Shown: positions 44,388 to 53,246, counted from the first letter of the stretch. The stretch: 64,000 nt of DNA from Pseudogracilibacillus auburnensis (GCF_003201975.1 NZ_QJJQ01000002.1:124001-188000), one strand, 5' to 3'. A program made the numbers and translations. The notes: a model not told the origin generated them from the sequence alone.

Positions 44388-44867
44388 ATGACGGATAAGA
44401 AAAGAACAACCATTGTATTATTCAGTGGCGATTATGATAAGGCGATGGCGGCTTACATCATTGCGAACGGGGCTGCAGCTTACGATCATGAAGTAACGAT
44501 TTTTCATACATTCTGGGGGCTTAACGCTTTGCGAAAAGATGAAAATATCGAGGTAAAGAAAAGCTTCATGGAAAAAATGTTTGGTAAAATGATGCCGAGA
44601 GGAGCGGACAAAATGGGATTATCAAAAATGCATTTTGCCGGCATGGGACCAAAAATGATCAAAGGAATTATGAAAAAGCATAATGCGTTGCCATTACCAG
44701 ATTTAATTGAAATGGCGAAAGAGCAAGAAGTGAAGTTAGTCGCATGTACGATGACAATGGACCTACTTGGTTTACAAAAAGAAGAGCTATTAGATGGTGT
44801 AGAATATGCCGGAGTCGCTGCATATCTTGGAGATGCACAAGATGGTCAAGTAAACTTATTTATATAA
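44388..44867 (+). CDS. DsrE-family sulfur-transfer protein
   Basis: This 159-residue protein belongs to the DsrE/DsrF-like superfamily (DsrE2 type): IVLFSGDYDKAMAAYIIANG at the start, HEVTIFHTFWGLNAL, and the conserved cysteine in VKLVACTMTMDLLGL. The last is the probable persulfide-carrying residue. It passes sulfane sulfur to partner proteins such as TusA, which is encoded next. AGGAGG precedes the ATG, and it is first in a sulfur operon behind a CsoR-family-like operator. Confidence 0.9.
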   Translation: MTDKKRTTIVLFSGDYDKAMAAYIIANGAAAYDHEVTIFHTFWGLNALRKDENIEVKKSFMEKMFGKMMPRGADKMGLSKMHFAGMGPKMIKGIMKKHNALPLPDLIEMAKEQEVKLVACTMTMDLLGLQKEELLDGVEYAGVAAYLGDAQDGQVNLFI

Positions 44868-44884
44868 TTTTTTTAAAATAAAAA

Positions 44885-44900
44885 ATACCTATCCAGGTAT
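44885..44900 (+). promoter_or_regulatory. Operator-like inverted repeat
   Basis: ATACCT-ATCC-AGGTAT is a perfect six-base inverted repeat just upstream of the TusA-rhodanese ribosome site (about 20 bp before the start). It resembles a weakened version of the site at 44328. It could be an internal regulatory site or an RNA hairpin. Confidence 0.45.
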
Positions 44901-44917
44901 ATAAGGAGGAAATTTGC

Positions 44918-45484
44918 ATGGAAATGAGTGCAAATGTAATACTTGATGCAAAAGGATTAGCGTGCCCAATGCCCATCGTAAGAACGAAACAGGCAATGAA
45001 CAATTTGGAACCGGGTCAAGTACTTGAAGTGCAAGCAACGGATCAAGGTTCAACATCTGATATTAAGGCGTGGGCAGAGAGTACGGGTCATCAGTTTTTA
45101 GGCACAGTGGAAGAAGGTGAAGTATTGAAGCATTATGTCAGAAAAGCAAGTCGTCATGATTCAGCGGAAACGAAGCATCCTCACGTATCAGATAATGAGC
45201 ATTTGGAACAAAAATTAGCAGCAGTTGAAAAGATTGTCGTACTCGATGTGAGAGAATCTGCCGAATATGCATTTAACCATATTCCAACTGCACTTAATAT
45301 TCCACTCGGAGAACTGGAAGAGCGTGCGAATGAATTAAACAAAGAGGCAGAAATCTATGTCGTATGCCGTACAGGGAACAGAAGTGATGTCGCATCACGA
45401 AAATTAACACAATTAGGTTTCACCAATGTGACGAATGTCGTTCCTGGTATGAGCCAATGGACTGGGAAAATGGAAAAGCTATAA
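44918..45484 (+). CDS. TusA-rhodanese fusion sulfurtransferase
   Basis: This 188-residue fusion has an N-terminal TusA domain (residues 1-75) with the CPMP active-site motif in GLACPMPIVRTK, a charged linker, and a C-terminal rhodanese domain (about 100-188). The rhodanese active-site Cys lies in VVCRTGNRSD, with VLDVRESAEY as the family start. It can take sulfane sulfur on one domain and hand it to the other, working with DsrE and the persulfide dioxygenase of the same operon. A strong AAGGAGG site precedes the start. The linker is Asp/His-rich. Confidence 0.93.
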   Translation: MEMSANVILDAKGLACPMPIVRTKQAMNNLEPGQVLEVQATDQGSTSDIKAWAESTGHQFLGTVEEGEVLKHYVRKASRHDSAETKHPHVSDNEHLEQKLAAVEKIVVLDVRESAEYAFNHIPTALNIPLGELEERANELNKEAEIYVVCRTGNRSDVASRKLTQLGFTNVTNVVPGMSQWTGKMEKL

Positions 45485-45503
45485 ATAGGGAGGAGAAATG
45501 AAG

Positions 45504-45740
45504 ATGAGTCATGTTACTGTATATACAACAAACAGTTGTCCATATTGTGTGATGATGAAAAACTTTTTGGAGGAAAAGAATATTCCATTTAAAGAAGTGA
45601 ATGTTGAGAAAGATCCAAAAGCAATGGAAAAAGTAGTAGAAACAACAGGACAAATGGGTGTTCCGCAAACGGAAGTAAATGGAACGTGGATAGTAGGATT
45701 TGATCCTAAGCGTGTAATGGCTGTAATAAACCGTCATTAA
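45504..45740 (+). CDS. Glutaredoxin-family thiol protein
   Basis: This protein of about 78 residues has a thioredoxin fold and the CPYC redox motif (NSCPYCVMMKNFL) plus the cis-Pro TGQMGVPQTEV segment. It resembles NrdH/YruB-type glutaredoxins. In this operon it probably reduces persulfides or disulfides on the sulfur-transfer proteins. The ATG at 45498 sits on the GGGAGGAGAA site; the ATG two codons on (45504) is correctly spaced and is preferred. Confidence 0.9.
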   Translation: MSHVTVYTTNSCPYCVMMKNFLEEKNIPFKEVNVEKDPKAMEKVVETTGQMGVPQTEVNGTWIVGFDPKRVMAVINRH

Positions 45741-45762
45741 TATATTTTTTTGAAACTAATTA

Positions 45763-45776
45763 TACCATAGGGGGTA
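45763..45776 (+). promoter_or_regulatory. Operator-like repeat before persulfide dioxygenase
   Basis: TACCATAGGGGGTA shares its layout with TACCCATAGGGGTA at 44328 and lies just before the GTG start at 45783, overlapping the likely ribosome site GGGGGT. It may be a secondary regulator site; the overlap with the ribosome site is an alternative explanation for the G run. Confidence 0.4.
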
Positions 45777-45782
45777 GTCGGA

Positions 45783-46910
45783 GTGACTATAAATGCAATG
45801 ACTGCGAAAGAAGTAACAAAAATGGTGATGAACAAAGCAGCTTTATTTATTCTGGATGTTCGAAACGAGGACTCTTTTCGTGATTGGAAGATTGAGGGAG
45901 AAAACTTTGACTATTTGAATATCCCTTATTTTGAATTATTGGACGGAGTTGAATCAATCGTTGATAAAATCCCTACAGACAAAGAGGTTCTTGTCGTCTG
46001 TGCAAAGGAAGGCTCTTCGATCATGATTGCTGAAATGTTGGATGAGGCGGGTATATCAGCATCCTATCTAGAGGGCGGAATGAAAGTGTGGAGTGAGCAT
46101 TTAGAGCCAGTAAAAGTTGGCGATGTAAAAAATGGTGGAGAAGTGTATCAGTTCGTCCGTATTGGAAAAGGTTGCTTGTCTTATATGATCATTTCAGACG
46201 GAGAAGCAGCGATTATCGATGCAACTCGTATGGTGGATGTGTTTATCGATTTTGCAGAAGAAAAAGGTGCTAAAATCACACATGTTTTGGATACTCATTT
46301 ACATGCTGACCATATTTCTGGAGGTAGAAAGATCGCTGAAAAAACGGGTGCAACTTACTGGTTACCTCCCAAAGATGCGTCAGAAGTTACCTTTGATTAC
46401 GCTCCCTTAGAAGGTGGAAATGTGATTACGATTGGGCTTACGGCGATTAATATTCATGCTCTTTATTCACCGGGACATACAATCGGATCCACCTCCTTTA
46501 TAGTTGATGAGAACTATTTGTTAACGGGAGATATATTATTCATCGACTCGATCGGAAGACCAGATCTTGCCGGAAAAGCAGAAGACTGGGTTGGAGATCT
46601 ACGAGAAAGTTTATATACACGCTACCGGGAATTGTCGGAAGAGCTCATTGTGTTACCAGCACATTTTATGATTGTTGAAGAGTTAAATGAAGACGGCTCA
46701 GTTGCTGCAAAACTTGGAACACTCTTTGCAGAAAATCACGGTCTTACTATTACCGAAGAAGATGAATTTAGAAAAATTGTCACAGAAAATTTACCGCCAC
46801 AGCCGAATGCATACCAAGAAATACGGGAAACAAATATGGGGAAGATGTCACCTGATGAAGAAAAACAACGTGAAATGGAAATTGGTCCTAACCGTTGTGC
46901 AGTAAGATAA
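45783..46910 (+). CDS. Rhodanese-persulfide dioxygenase fusion
   Basis: This 375-residue protein has an N-terminal rhodanese domain (about 1-115, active-site Cys in VVCAKEGSS) and a metallo-beta-lactamase-fold persulfide dioxygenase (about 120-345). The latter has the iron ligands in [15 protein letters not shown] and DILFID, and a His in LPAHFMI. It oxidises glutathione- or bacillithiol-type persulfide to sulfite, and the rhodanese part may form thiosulfate, as in CstB/PRF-type fusions. It starts at GTG. Domain order (rhodanese first) differs from dioxygenase-first fusions. Confidence 0.9.
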   Translation: MTINAMTAKEVTKMVMNKAALFILDVRNEDSFRDWKIEGENFDYLNIPYFELLDGVESIVDKIPTDKEVLVVCAKEGSSIMIAEMLDEAGISASYLEGGMKVWSEHLEPVKVGDVKNGGEVYQFVRIGKGCLSYMIISDGEAAIIDATRMVDVFIDFAEEKGAKITHVLDTHLHADHISGGRKIAEKTGATYWLPPKDASEVTFDYAPLEGGNVITIGLTAINIHALYSPGHTIGSTSFIVDENYLLTGDILFIDSIGRPDLAGKAEDWVGDLRESLYTRYRELSEELIVLPAHFMIVEELNEDGSVAAKLGTLFAENHGLTITEEDEFRKIVTENLPPQPNAYQEIRETNMGKMSPDEEKQREMEIGPNRCAVR

Positions 46911-46961
46911 AAAAATCAATTATATTTACATCCCGTCATGGGAAAATGAGGAGGATAAAAA

Positions 46962-47189
46962 ATGGAAATAACAAAAGTATTAGATGCGAAAGGACTTGCA
47001 TGTCCAATGCCAATTGTTAGAACGAAGAAAGCAATGAACGAACTGGAGACAGGTCAGATTTTAGAAGTACATGCAACAGATCAAGGATCAAAAAATGATT
47101 TAACAGCATGGGCAAAGTCTGGTGGTCATGAAATAGTAAAAGATACGGAAGAAGACGGAATACTAAAATTTTGGATTAAAAAAGGCTAA
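46962..47189 (+). CDS. TusA-family sulfur carrier
   Basis: This stand-alone 75-residue TusA protein has the active site in GLACPMPIVRTKKAM and the typical second half DQGSKNDLTAWAKSGGHEI. It is closely similar to the N-terminal domain of the fusion at 44918, so one arose from the other by duplication. It carries sulfane sulfur between the operon's enzymes. GAGGAGG precedes the ATG. A strong terminator 50 bp downstream closes the first part of the cluster. Confidence 0.92.
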   Translation: MEITKVLDAKGLACPMPIVRTKKAMNELETGQILEVHATDQGSKNDLTAWAKSGGHEIVKDTEEDGILKFWIKKG

Positions 47190-47239
47190 GTGTGAATGGG
47201 CTCGTAAAAAGCTTATGAAAGCTTTGATGAGATGCTGAT

Positions 47240-47275
47240 AAGGTCACATATTAAAAATTACTGTGACCTTTTTCA
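47240..47275 (+). terminator. Rho-independent terminator
   Basis: AAGGTCACA (47240-47248) pairs perfectly with TGTGACCTT (47262-47270), followed by a T-rich tract. It follows the TusA gene and separates it from the TauE-type gene. The rest of 47190-47467 shows no convincing gene. Confidence 0.85.
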
Positions 47276-47467
47276 GTTGGATAAGTGGAATAAGATAACG
47301 ATTTGGTTGGAGTCGTTTCTTATTTTGATGACATGGAGCTGTTTATGAATGAACCGATTGTATCGTGCTTAATTCGAATAGTACCAGAAACGATTCATAG
47401 GTATTCATAGCGTAGAAAAATATGTTGAGCTCCCCAATAGTATAGCTTTTTTAAAGGAGTGAAAGCG

Positions 47468-48244
47468 ATGGATGTTGGAATGATGATTACCATTTTTTTA
47501 ATCGGATTTATCGGATCTTATATTTCAGGGATGCTAGGTATTGGTGGCTCGATTATTAAATATCCAATGCTTTTATATATCCCCCCTCTTTTTGGATTTG
47601 CAGCATTTACTGCCCACGAAGTTTCTGGGATCAGTGCAATACAAGTATTTTTTGCAACAATAGGCGGCGTTTGGGCATATCGGAAAGGCGGGTATCTTAA
47701 TAAAACGTTGATTGCCTATATGGGAACAGCCATCCTGGTTGGTAGTTTTATTGGTGGATACGGTTCGAAACTTTTATCTGAAGGAAGTATTAATGTTGTC
47801 TATGGAATATTAGCTTTGATTGCTGCAGTGATGATGTTTGTGCCGAAAAAAGGAATTGATGATATTCCGTTTGATCAAGTAAAATTCAGTCGATGGTTAG
47901 CAGCATTCCTTGCATTCATCGTCGGTCTTGGTGCTGGTATCGTCGGTGCTGCGGGAGCCTTTTTGCTCGTCCCTATTATGTTAGTTGTCCTTAAAATTCC
48001 GACACGGATGACGATTGCATCATCACTTGCCATTACGTTTATTTCATCGATTGGGGCAACGGTTGGAAAAATTACAACTGGTCAAATCGATTATTTTCCT
48101 GCTGCCATTATGGTCGTTGCAAGTCTCCTTGCAGCACCACTTGGAGCCATGGCTGGTAAAAAAGTAAATACAAAAATATTACAAGTTATTTTGGCCGTTC
48201 TGATCGCGGCAACAGCAATCAAGATTTGGAGCGATATTTTATAA
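47468..48244 (+). CDS. TauE/SafE-family sulfur-compound permease
   Basis: This membrane protein of about 258 residues has eight predicted helices in two halves, with the family's paired motifs [14 protein letters not shown] and [19 protein letters not shown]. TauE/SafE proteins export sulfite, sulfoacetate or related anions, which suits the neighbouring sulfane-sulfur oxidation genes. The frame opens at a GTG inside the AAAGGAG site; the ATG at 47468 is correctly spaced. Confidence 0.9.
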   Translation: MDVGMMITIFLIGFIGSYISGMLGIGGSIIKYPMLLYIPPLFGFAAFTAHEVSGISAIQVFFATIGGVWAYRKGGYLNKTLIAYMGTAILVGSFIGGYGSKLLSEGSINVVYGILALIAAVMMFVPKKGIDDIPFDQVKFSRWLAAFLAFIVGLGAGIVGAAGAFLLVPIMLVVLKIPTRMTIASSLAITFISSIGATVGKITTGQIDYFPAAIMVVASLLAAPLGAMAGKKVNTKILQVILAVLIAATAIKIWSDIL

Positions 48245-48335
48245 TTTTGTTTTATTTCATCCCTATAACGGTAATGTGATAAAGAAGATGAAAAGGGAGA
48301 ACATAGATACAAGAATATGTTTAGGAGGATAAAAA

Positions 48336-48722
48336 ATGTTTCATTATACAGTGGAAACAGATCAATCAATTGAACAAACAATTAAGGCGTTAGAAGCAAG
48401 TTTAAAAGAGGAGAAGTTTGGAGTGCTCTGGGAGTTTGATATTAGGAAAACATTAGAGGAAAAAGGGTTTGCATTTGATAAGAACTTTATTGTGCTTGAA
48501 GTGTGTAATCCAAAAGAAGCACAAGAAGTGTTAACGAGAAACCATATGGTAGGGTACTTCTTGCCTTGTAAGATAGTTGTCTACGAAGATAGTGGAAAAA
48601 CGAAAATCGGAATGCCAAAACCATCAGCACTCATACAAATGGTAGAAGATGATGAACTGAAGGTATTTGCGAAAAATATTGAAGACAGACTAATTGCTTG
48701 TATAGATAAAAGTGTTGCATAA
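48336..48722 (+). CDS. DUF302 family protein
   Basis: This 128-residue soluble protein matches the DUF302 family (SIEQTIKALEASLKEEKFGV, then ILEVCNPKEAQEVL and GYFLPCKIVVYE). The two conserved-looking cysteines in VCNP and LPCK may have a redox or metal role. DUF302 proteins often sit beside sulfur- or thiol-handling genes; no reaction is established. AGGAGG precedes its ATG, 90 bp after the permease gene. Confidence 0.88.
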   Translation: MFHYTVETDQSIEQTIKALEASLKEEKFGVLWEFDIRKTLEEKGFAFDKNFIVLEVCNPKEAQEVLTRNHMVGYFLPCKIVVYEDSGKTKIGMPKPSALIQMVEDDELKVFAKNIEDRLIACIDKSVA

Positions 48723-48919
48723 TAGATTCAGAATTTCACTAAGAAGCAGATGAGCATTGTTCTTACTGAAAATTAAGCGATCTAATGCTTGTCGCGAGAG
48801 ATTCGCATTTTATTGTTGAATATACTGCAAAACTAAGGAGGGCGTCTATATAATGATTCCCCTTACAATATATTTTCAACATGTCCATTGTTTATTTTTC
48901 CACAAAAATAAGGTATACT

Positions 48920-49072
48920 ATAGGTAGAAATTCATACCATATAAAAGACCGCTCATGCAACGACACGAACGGTCAAGCGTGTAATAGCCCTTCAAGGGGG
49001 CGACTCGCAGATTTGAGCAAGAAAAATAATCACCCATATCGCTTGTCAGGCTGAAGGGTGGTTATTTTCTAT
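48920..49072 (+). ncRNA. Candidate antisense RNA antitoxin
   Basis: On the plus strand a TATACT -10 box (48914-48919) with a weak -35 (TTTATT, 17 bp spacing) is followed by about 145 bp with no frame. The stretch ends at the hairpin 49025-49066 (AATAATCACCC with GGGTGGTTATT) and a T-rich tract. This transcript would be complementary to the 3' part of the toxin mRNA made from the other strand. The layout matches RatA/SR-type antitoxins of Bacillus type I modules. It is inferred from signals only. Confidence 0.5.
48942..48974 (-). terminator. Terminator of toxin mRNA
   Basis: On the minus strand GACCGTTCGTG pairs with CATGAGCGGTC (11 pairs, two G-U) in 48947-48974, followed by TTTTAT. Used by the toxin gene, it gives an mRNA with a long 3' untranslated region overlapping the antisense RNA. 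Confidence 0.65.
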
Positions 49073-49142
49073 TTTCTGACAATAAGGACACGATAAGCGC
49101 TCCAAAAGCGAGCATCACCATCAATGACTCAAAGATTGTCAT
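49062..49142 (-). CDS. Holin-like type I toxin peptide
   Basis: A 26-residue hydrophobic peptide begins MTIFESLMVMLAFGALIVS and ends in a charged SENRK tail. This is the pattern of putative holin-like toxins (Hol_Tox; TxpA/BsrG-like) that insert in the membrane. The ribosome site GGGAGGTGAT is very strong, with four bases to the ATG at 49142. A short hairpin (TTCTAG with CTAGAA, 49157-49173) lies right before it and could mask it. A minus-strand extended -10 box TGATATAAT (TATAAT complement at 49219-49224) gives a leader of about 70 bases. Together with the antisense RNA candidate this is a type I toxin-antitoxin module. Confidence 0.78.
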   Translation of the reverse strand: MTIFESLMVMLAFGALIVSLLSENRK

Positions 49143-49337
49143 AGGCATCACCTCCCTTCTAGTAAAACTAGAAAGAAAGCGAGCCACCACCCACGAAAGC
49201 CTTATTACACATATGATCATTATATCATACAGGACTCATGTTTGTACCTTTCCTCTTCATATGTAATACTTTTGCTTAGTCGATTTTTATTTGTTCCATA
49301 AAATTCCTATACTAGACCCCTTTTCTCGAATCCCAAT

Positions 49338-49838
49338 TCACGTCAAATTTTTTAATGACATTATTACTTCAAGATGTTGTTTTCGCTTTTTAGATATTTC
49401 TAAACATTCATTTGCTAATATATCGTTGTATTCCACGATGTGTCCGCTATCCATTGTTTTATCATATTTTTTCAATAGAACATCCAGTAAAGCTTTTTTC
49501 ATTTGAAGAGATTCGTCTACAATAAATCTTTGAACTGCATTTTCTTGATAAACAAAAATCTCAGATTCAAAGTCATCCCTTGTTATATATCGTTCTCTTT
49601 GAAATTCAAATAAAAAGAAGCTTAATCTGTACGTATACAGTATCATGCAGTTTCTAATCGCTTTCGATAAGTAATATTCTTCCCGATCATATTCTGCGGT
49701 TGAGGGTTCGTACGCTTTTTTTCCTTTTCTTTTACAATCTTTGCATAGATGGTGTCGATGTCCTTTTCTGCTGAACTTGTCATTGGGACGAGTCTTTCCA
49801 CATATTTTACAGTAATGTCCCCTTCTCTTTTTCCCCAT
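49338..49838 (-). CDS. Zinc-ribbon hypothetical protein
   Basis: This 166-residue protein has an N-terminal zinc-ribbon-like motif: HYCKICGK, then HHLCKDCKRKGK, two CxxC pairs about 20 residues apart, in a highly basic region. An alpha-helical, tyrosine- and charge-rich remainder follows. The basic zinc ribbon suggests nucleic-acid binding. I do not recognise a named family. A GGAG site precedes the ATG by eight bases. It lies 45 bp after the SEC-C gene on the same strand and may be cotranscribed. Confidence 0.7.
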   Translation of the reverse strand: MGKKRRGHYCKICGKTRPNDKFSRKGHRHHLCKDCKRKGKKAYEPSTAEYDREEYYLSKAIRNCMILYTYRLSFFLFEFQRERYITRDDFESEIFVYQENAVQRFIVDESLQMKKALLDVLLKKYDKTMDSGHIVEYNDILANECLEISKKRKQHLEVIMSLKNLT

Positions 49839-49882
49839 CTATATAACTCCATTCAAACTTGTATGTTCTCATTGTTTTCTTA

Positions 49883-51097
49883 TTATCTCCCACAGCATTT
49901 TTTATACTTTTTCCCGCTACCACAAGGGCAGGGATCATTTCTGCCTATTTTCACAACTCTTTTGTCATCCTTATGATTCACTTTGGTTGTCGGCAATAAA
50001 CGTAAATGTTTTTTCTCCTGTGCATGTAACTCTGTTGATGTATATCCTTTCAAAAACCATTCCCGCGTATTATTCATCAGATGAACAACCTTATCCATTA
50101 ATTCCTGGACGATTTCCATATTATCAAATTCGAAAGTACGGCTCAGAAAATGTAAAACGTCATTCGGTCCATCTCCAATTTTAGTAGCATACACACATTC
50201 TTCCACTACGTTATCTGCTTCCTCTCGATTTATTTCAAAGTTTTTTGTAATAAATTTAACCAATTGAACATAGCCTTGATTTTTTTCAACGAATCCAAGC
50301 TCACCAGATGTAAGAAGCTGTTGTTTTGTAAAAGGATAAAATGGTATACTGTGCCTCGACTGATGTTCCTGTTGTACTTTTTCTGGATCAAACACACGAA
50401 TATTTGAATATAACCCTTCATCCATAAACAATTCTTCATGATAAGAATTGGCTTCTAAAATAACGGAACAGTATTCTTCAACATTTATCGTTTCTTTTGT
50501 ATATTCCTCTATCATTTTTACCAGTTGTGATCTACTTAAAGTACCGTAATAATACAAAAGCCCGCGTGTCAGCTTGATCCACTCTGTATTCCTCTTTACT
50601 GTCGCCCTTATTTTCATATTATTTTTCCAACTAGCTATCAGTTCGATAAGTTCATTGGGAGCAGCCAGTATCTTCTTTCCTTTAAAAGTTCCTGTATAAA
50701 TCAAACCATTCTTACGAAAATAGTTAATTTGATCGTCCTCTAAATTTGGTGCAATGATTTGACCATTATTATTTGCTATACTAATCAGTAATTTAAATCG
50801 TTCAACATCCAATTGAAAAGCAATTTGCTCAAGGTATTCAGGTATCCTCTCTGTTAATAATGCAATTAGCTCTGCCTTTTTCAGACTACTTGCATTTTTT
50901 ATTTTCAATGTTTTACGGATTGTATCCAGTTCATATTTTGTATATTCTCTCAAAGCTTCATCCAGTGTAAAGGGAACTTTTATTTCAGCCCAATACTTTT
51001 GATACCGTTTTTCTGTCGCTTCTCTTCTCCATTCCTTTAAACCTGTTAAAAGCTGCTTCATATTTTTATCCAACTCTACATCTGTTCTGTCATTCAT
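49883..51097 (-). CDS. SEC-C motif protein with SAP-like N-terminus
   Basis: This 404-residue protein ends in a perfect SEC-C zinc motif ([20 protein letters not shown]), the same as the SecA C-terminus, used for zinc and protein or ribosome binding. Residues about 55-95 ([20 protein letters not shown]) resemble a SAP/Rho-N-type helical nucleic-acid-binding element. The long middle part is helical with no motif I can name. A role in RNA or ribosome quality control is possible but unproven. It is upstream of the zinc-ribbon gene on the same strand. Confidence 0.8.
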   Translation of the reverse strand: MNDRTDVELDKNMKQLLTGLKEWRREATEKRYQKYWAEIKVPFTLDEALREYTKYELDTIRKTLKIKNASSLKKAELIALLTERIPEYLEQIAFQLDVERFKLLISIANNNGQIIAPNLEDDQINYFRKNGLIYTGTFKGKKILAAPNELIELIASWKNNMKIRATVKRNTEWIKLTRGLLYYYGTLSRSQLVKMIEEYTKETINVEEYCSVILEANSYHEELFMDEGLYSNIRVFDPEKVQQEHQSRHSIPFYPFTKQQLLTSGELGFVEKNQGYVQLVKFITKNFEINREEADNVVEECVYATKIGDGPNDVLHFLSRTFEFDNMEIVQELMDKVVHLMNNTREWFLKGYTSTELHAQEKKHLRLLPTTKVNHKDDKRVVKIGRNDPCPCGSGKKYKKCCGR

Positions 51098-51527
51098 ATA
51101 ATTACACCTGCTTTCTATGGAAAGATTATAGTAGTTCGAATTATTCTCAGTATAATTTTAATATTGACTGATCGTCAAAGCCAAAAATACATTTCGTAAG
51201 TACCCGAAATGTGAAATAAACAGTCTGAAGGTCAGCAACATCGTCTTTCTACCACACCAATTTATACATCACTTTCTTCATTATCTTTCGCAATTAATAA
51301 TAGACAACTTGTTTCTCTATTGATATGGATCCAACGACATTTTGATTTACATTATCAACCACTTGATTAGGCATGGTTTCCTGTTGCAGGAACATGTATT
51401 GCACATATGTCGAAAAACCATGCAAATTTCAGTATTTATCATTGGTGTACTAGTAGTTCCAACGATATTTACGCACATTAGTTTCGTTCTTTTCAATCAA
51501 GAACCCTTGAATCCTGTGATCTAAAAA
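51098..51527. other. Spacer between convergent-free minus genes
   Basis: No credible gene is visible in these 430 bases. A short hairpin (CATTTCG with CGAAATG) lies near 51192-51212, and a TATAAT-like box about 30 bp upstream of the SEC-C gene's start suggests its promoter. Confidence 0.45.
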
Positions 51528-52403
51528 TCACTTTGTTTCTTGGATATTATTGACAGGCTCTCCATCTTTCCTAAAGAAGCCAAAAATACCAGCCGTTTGA
51601 ATGATATTTGTAAATGCGTGAGGATCGATGTCTTTAATAATTCGTTCTAAATCATATAATTCATAACGAGTAATGACGAGATACAACATATTTTTTTTCT
51701 CTTTTGAATAAGCCCCTTGTACTGGGATAATGGTAATTCCCCGAATCATTTCTTTATGTATTGCTTGTTGCAACTCTTCTGCCTTTCCTGTCACAATCAA
51801 CACGGTTACTTTTTCTTGGCTCGTATGAATCGCATCAATAACAAGTGTTGTTACATAGAGAGTCAACATCGTATACAAAGCATTCTCCGGTTCATTTAAA
51901 ATCCCTGCAACCAAAATGATAACCGCATTTAGTGTTAAAAAATAGATACCTATTGGCTTATCCTGAAGTCGTGATAAAATCATTGCAACAATGTCCATTC
52001 CACCCGTTGAGGCACCAAGTTTTAAAGAGATCCCAACACCTATCCCCGCAATAACTCCACCCGCAACCGCATTTAAAATAATATCATCTGATAATGAAAT
52101 GATCGGCAATATTTCCAAAAACAAAGTCGCAAATGCAACCGAGAGAATACTGTAAATGGTAAATCCTTTGCCAATTTTAACCCAACCTAAAATGAGAACT
52201 GGAATATTTAGAAGAAATAATAATATCCCGGTACTAATATCTATTGATAAAAAATCTTTAAATATACTCGATAAGAGCTGGGCTGCCCCACTAAATCCAC
52301 TTGCGTATACATTTGCGTTAATTAGGAAAAAATTCAAGGATAATGCTACTAAAAAAGACCCTAAAATTACTACGGCAATCCGCTTTGCTTCCATTAAAAA
52401 CAT
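51528..52403 (-). CDS. YitT family membrane protein (DUF2179)
   Basis: This protein of about 291 residues has five or six N-terminal helices and a soluble C-terminal domain (about 205-285) of the DUF2179 type (KVTVLIVTGKAEELQQAI, then AYSKEKKNMLYLVITR and DPHAFTNIIQTAGIFG). Several paralogues exist in Bacillus; function is not established. The frame opens at 52445, but AAGGAGG lies inside the frame before the ATG at 52403, which I prefer although spacing is long. Confidence 0.88.
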   Translation of the reverse strand: MFLMEAKRIAVVILGSFLVALSLNFFLINANVYASGFSGAAQLLSSIFKDFLSIDISTGILLFLLNIPVLILGWVKIGKGFTIYSILSVAFATLFLEILPIISLSDDIILNAVAGGVIAGIGVGISLKLGASTGGMDIVAMILSRLQDKPIGIYFLTLNAVIILVAGILNEPENALYTMLTLYVTTLVIDAIHTSQEKVTVLIVTGKAEELQQAIHKEMIRGITIIPVQGAYSKEKKNMLYLVITRYELYDLERIIKDIDPHAFTNIIQTAGIFGFFRKDGEPVNNIQETK

Positions 52404-52454
52404 AGGAAATTCATCCTCCTTCAATTGATTTACCGTACATTTCATCTACTTTTA

Positions 52455-52495
52455 ATAATCATGATTATACCATTTTGTTTTAAAAATGATCATTT
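52455..52495 (-). promoter_or_regulatory. Promoter with two palindromes before yitT-like gene
   Basis: On the minus strand an extended -10 box (TGGTATAAT; TATAAT complement at 52464-52469) overlaps the perfect 14-base palindrome ATAATCATGATTAT (52455-52468). A second palindrome, AAATGATCATTT, lies at 52484-52495 in the -35 area. This suggests a repressor with two sites. Confidence 0.45.
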
Positions 52496-52618
52496 AAAAG
52501 ATATACAATAACTTCAATTCACCTAACAAGCTATTTCCCTTTATCATGATGAACATAACATTAATTTCCATATTACTATTATCTTGTATATTAAAGTAAA
52601 TCTAGCATGATATGCATG

Positions 52619-53001
52619 TGAGTGTAGGACATAACTAAATGATCAACCGGATTAACGAATAATATACTATTTTAGCGCAAGAAATATACGTAGACTGCTG
52701 GTCGGCTAAGATCGCCACGCCCATGTGGCGACGAAGACACTATTACGTCCTGTGCGTCGCGGGAAAAAAAGCCTCGGTGAGACCCCGCCAAGGGCTATAT
52801 ACCGACGTTGGCCGCAAAGGCAGTTTTTAGTCGACCCTCCTTAAGCTTCACACGAGGAGGATCAACAGCCGTCCGCGGTAAAGGAGACACTGTGAAAGCG
52901 TAGCTAGAACAGATGTCGCTCTTATGCCTGTGGTGAAAGCGAAGTATATTTCTGGAACGGGTTATTTACGCTTATCGTTCGGATCTCCTCTATGCCCCAA
53001 C
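52619..53001. repeat. Dispersed intergenic repeat, copy 2
   Basis: This copy, of about 380 bp, starts with TAGGACATAACTAAA and ends near ATGCCCCA, so its end repeats are more decayed than those of copy 1 (34481-34859). Shared internal blocks include CGTAGACT-(C/G)CTGGTCGGCTAA and GCGGTAAAGGAGACACTGTG. It lacks the internal 67-bp duplication and instead has its own GC-rich middle (52740-52850). No frame is evident. Confidence 0.7.
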
Positions 53002-53212
53002 CCCCAACCATTCCCTATAAGAGTAGTGAATTGAAATAAACTTTTTCAATCATTACATTCATTAATGGCGAGTAATTATATAGATTAAGCAACAAGTATA
53101 TCAACAATACCATATTAAAGCGTAATACGTAAATTTACTTTTTGTAGGACGAAACGAAAGCAATTCATTTCTAAGTTATTTTATGACGTATGTAGGAACC
53201 CATTTATAAATC

Positions 53213-53246
53213 AAAAAGAATGTTGACAACAATCTCGTCAACATTC
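53213..53246 (-). terminator. Rho-independent terminator, leftward
   Basis: GAATGTTGAC (53218-53227) pairs perfectly with GTCAACATTC (53237-53246). On the minus strand five T follow. It ends the CBS-domain gene 24 bp upstream. Confidence 0.9.

Noticed and set aside
47290-47410. Frame reading SYFDDMELFMNEPIVSCLIR after the TusA terminator
   Set aside because: Short, no ribosome site, no recognisable family; could be a relic but support is too thin.
48853-48927. 24-codon frame after AAGGAGGG, upstream of the toxin module
   Set aside because: The sequence is unremarkable, spacing is long and it overlaps the antisense promoter; too little support for a gene.
51342-51524. 60-codon plus-strand frame in the SEC-C/YitT spacer
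   Set aside because: No ribosome site and no recognisable pattern; likely chance in A/T-rich DNA.
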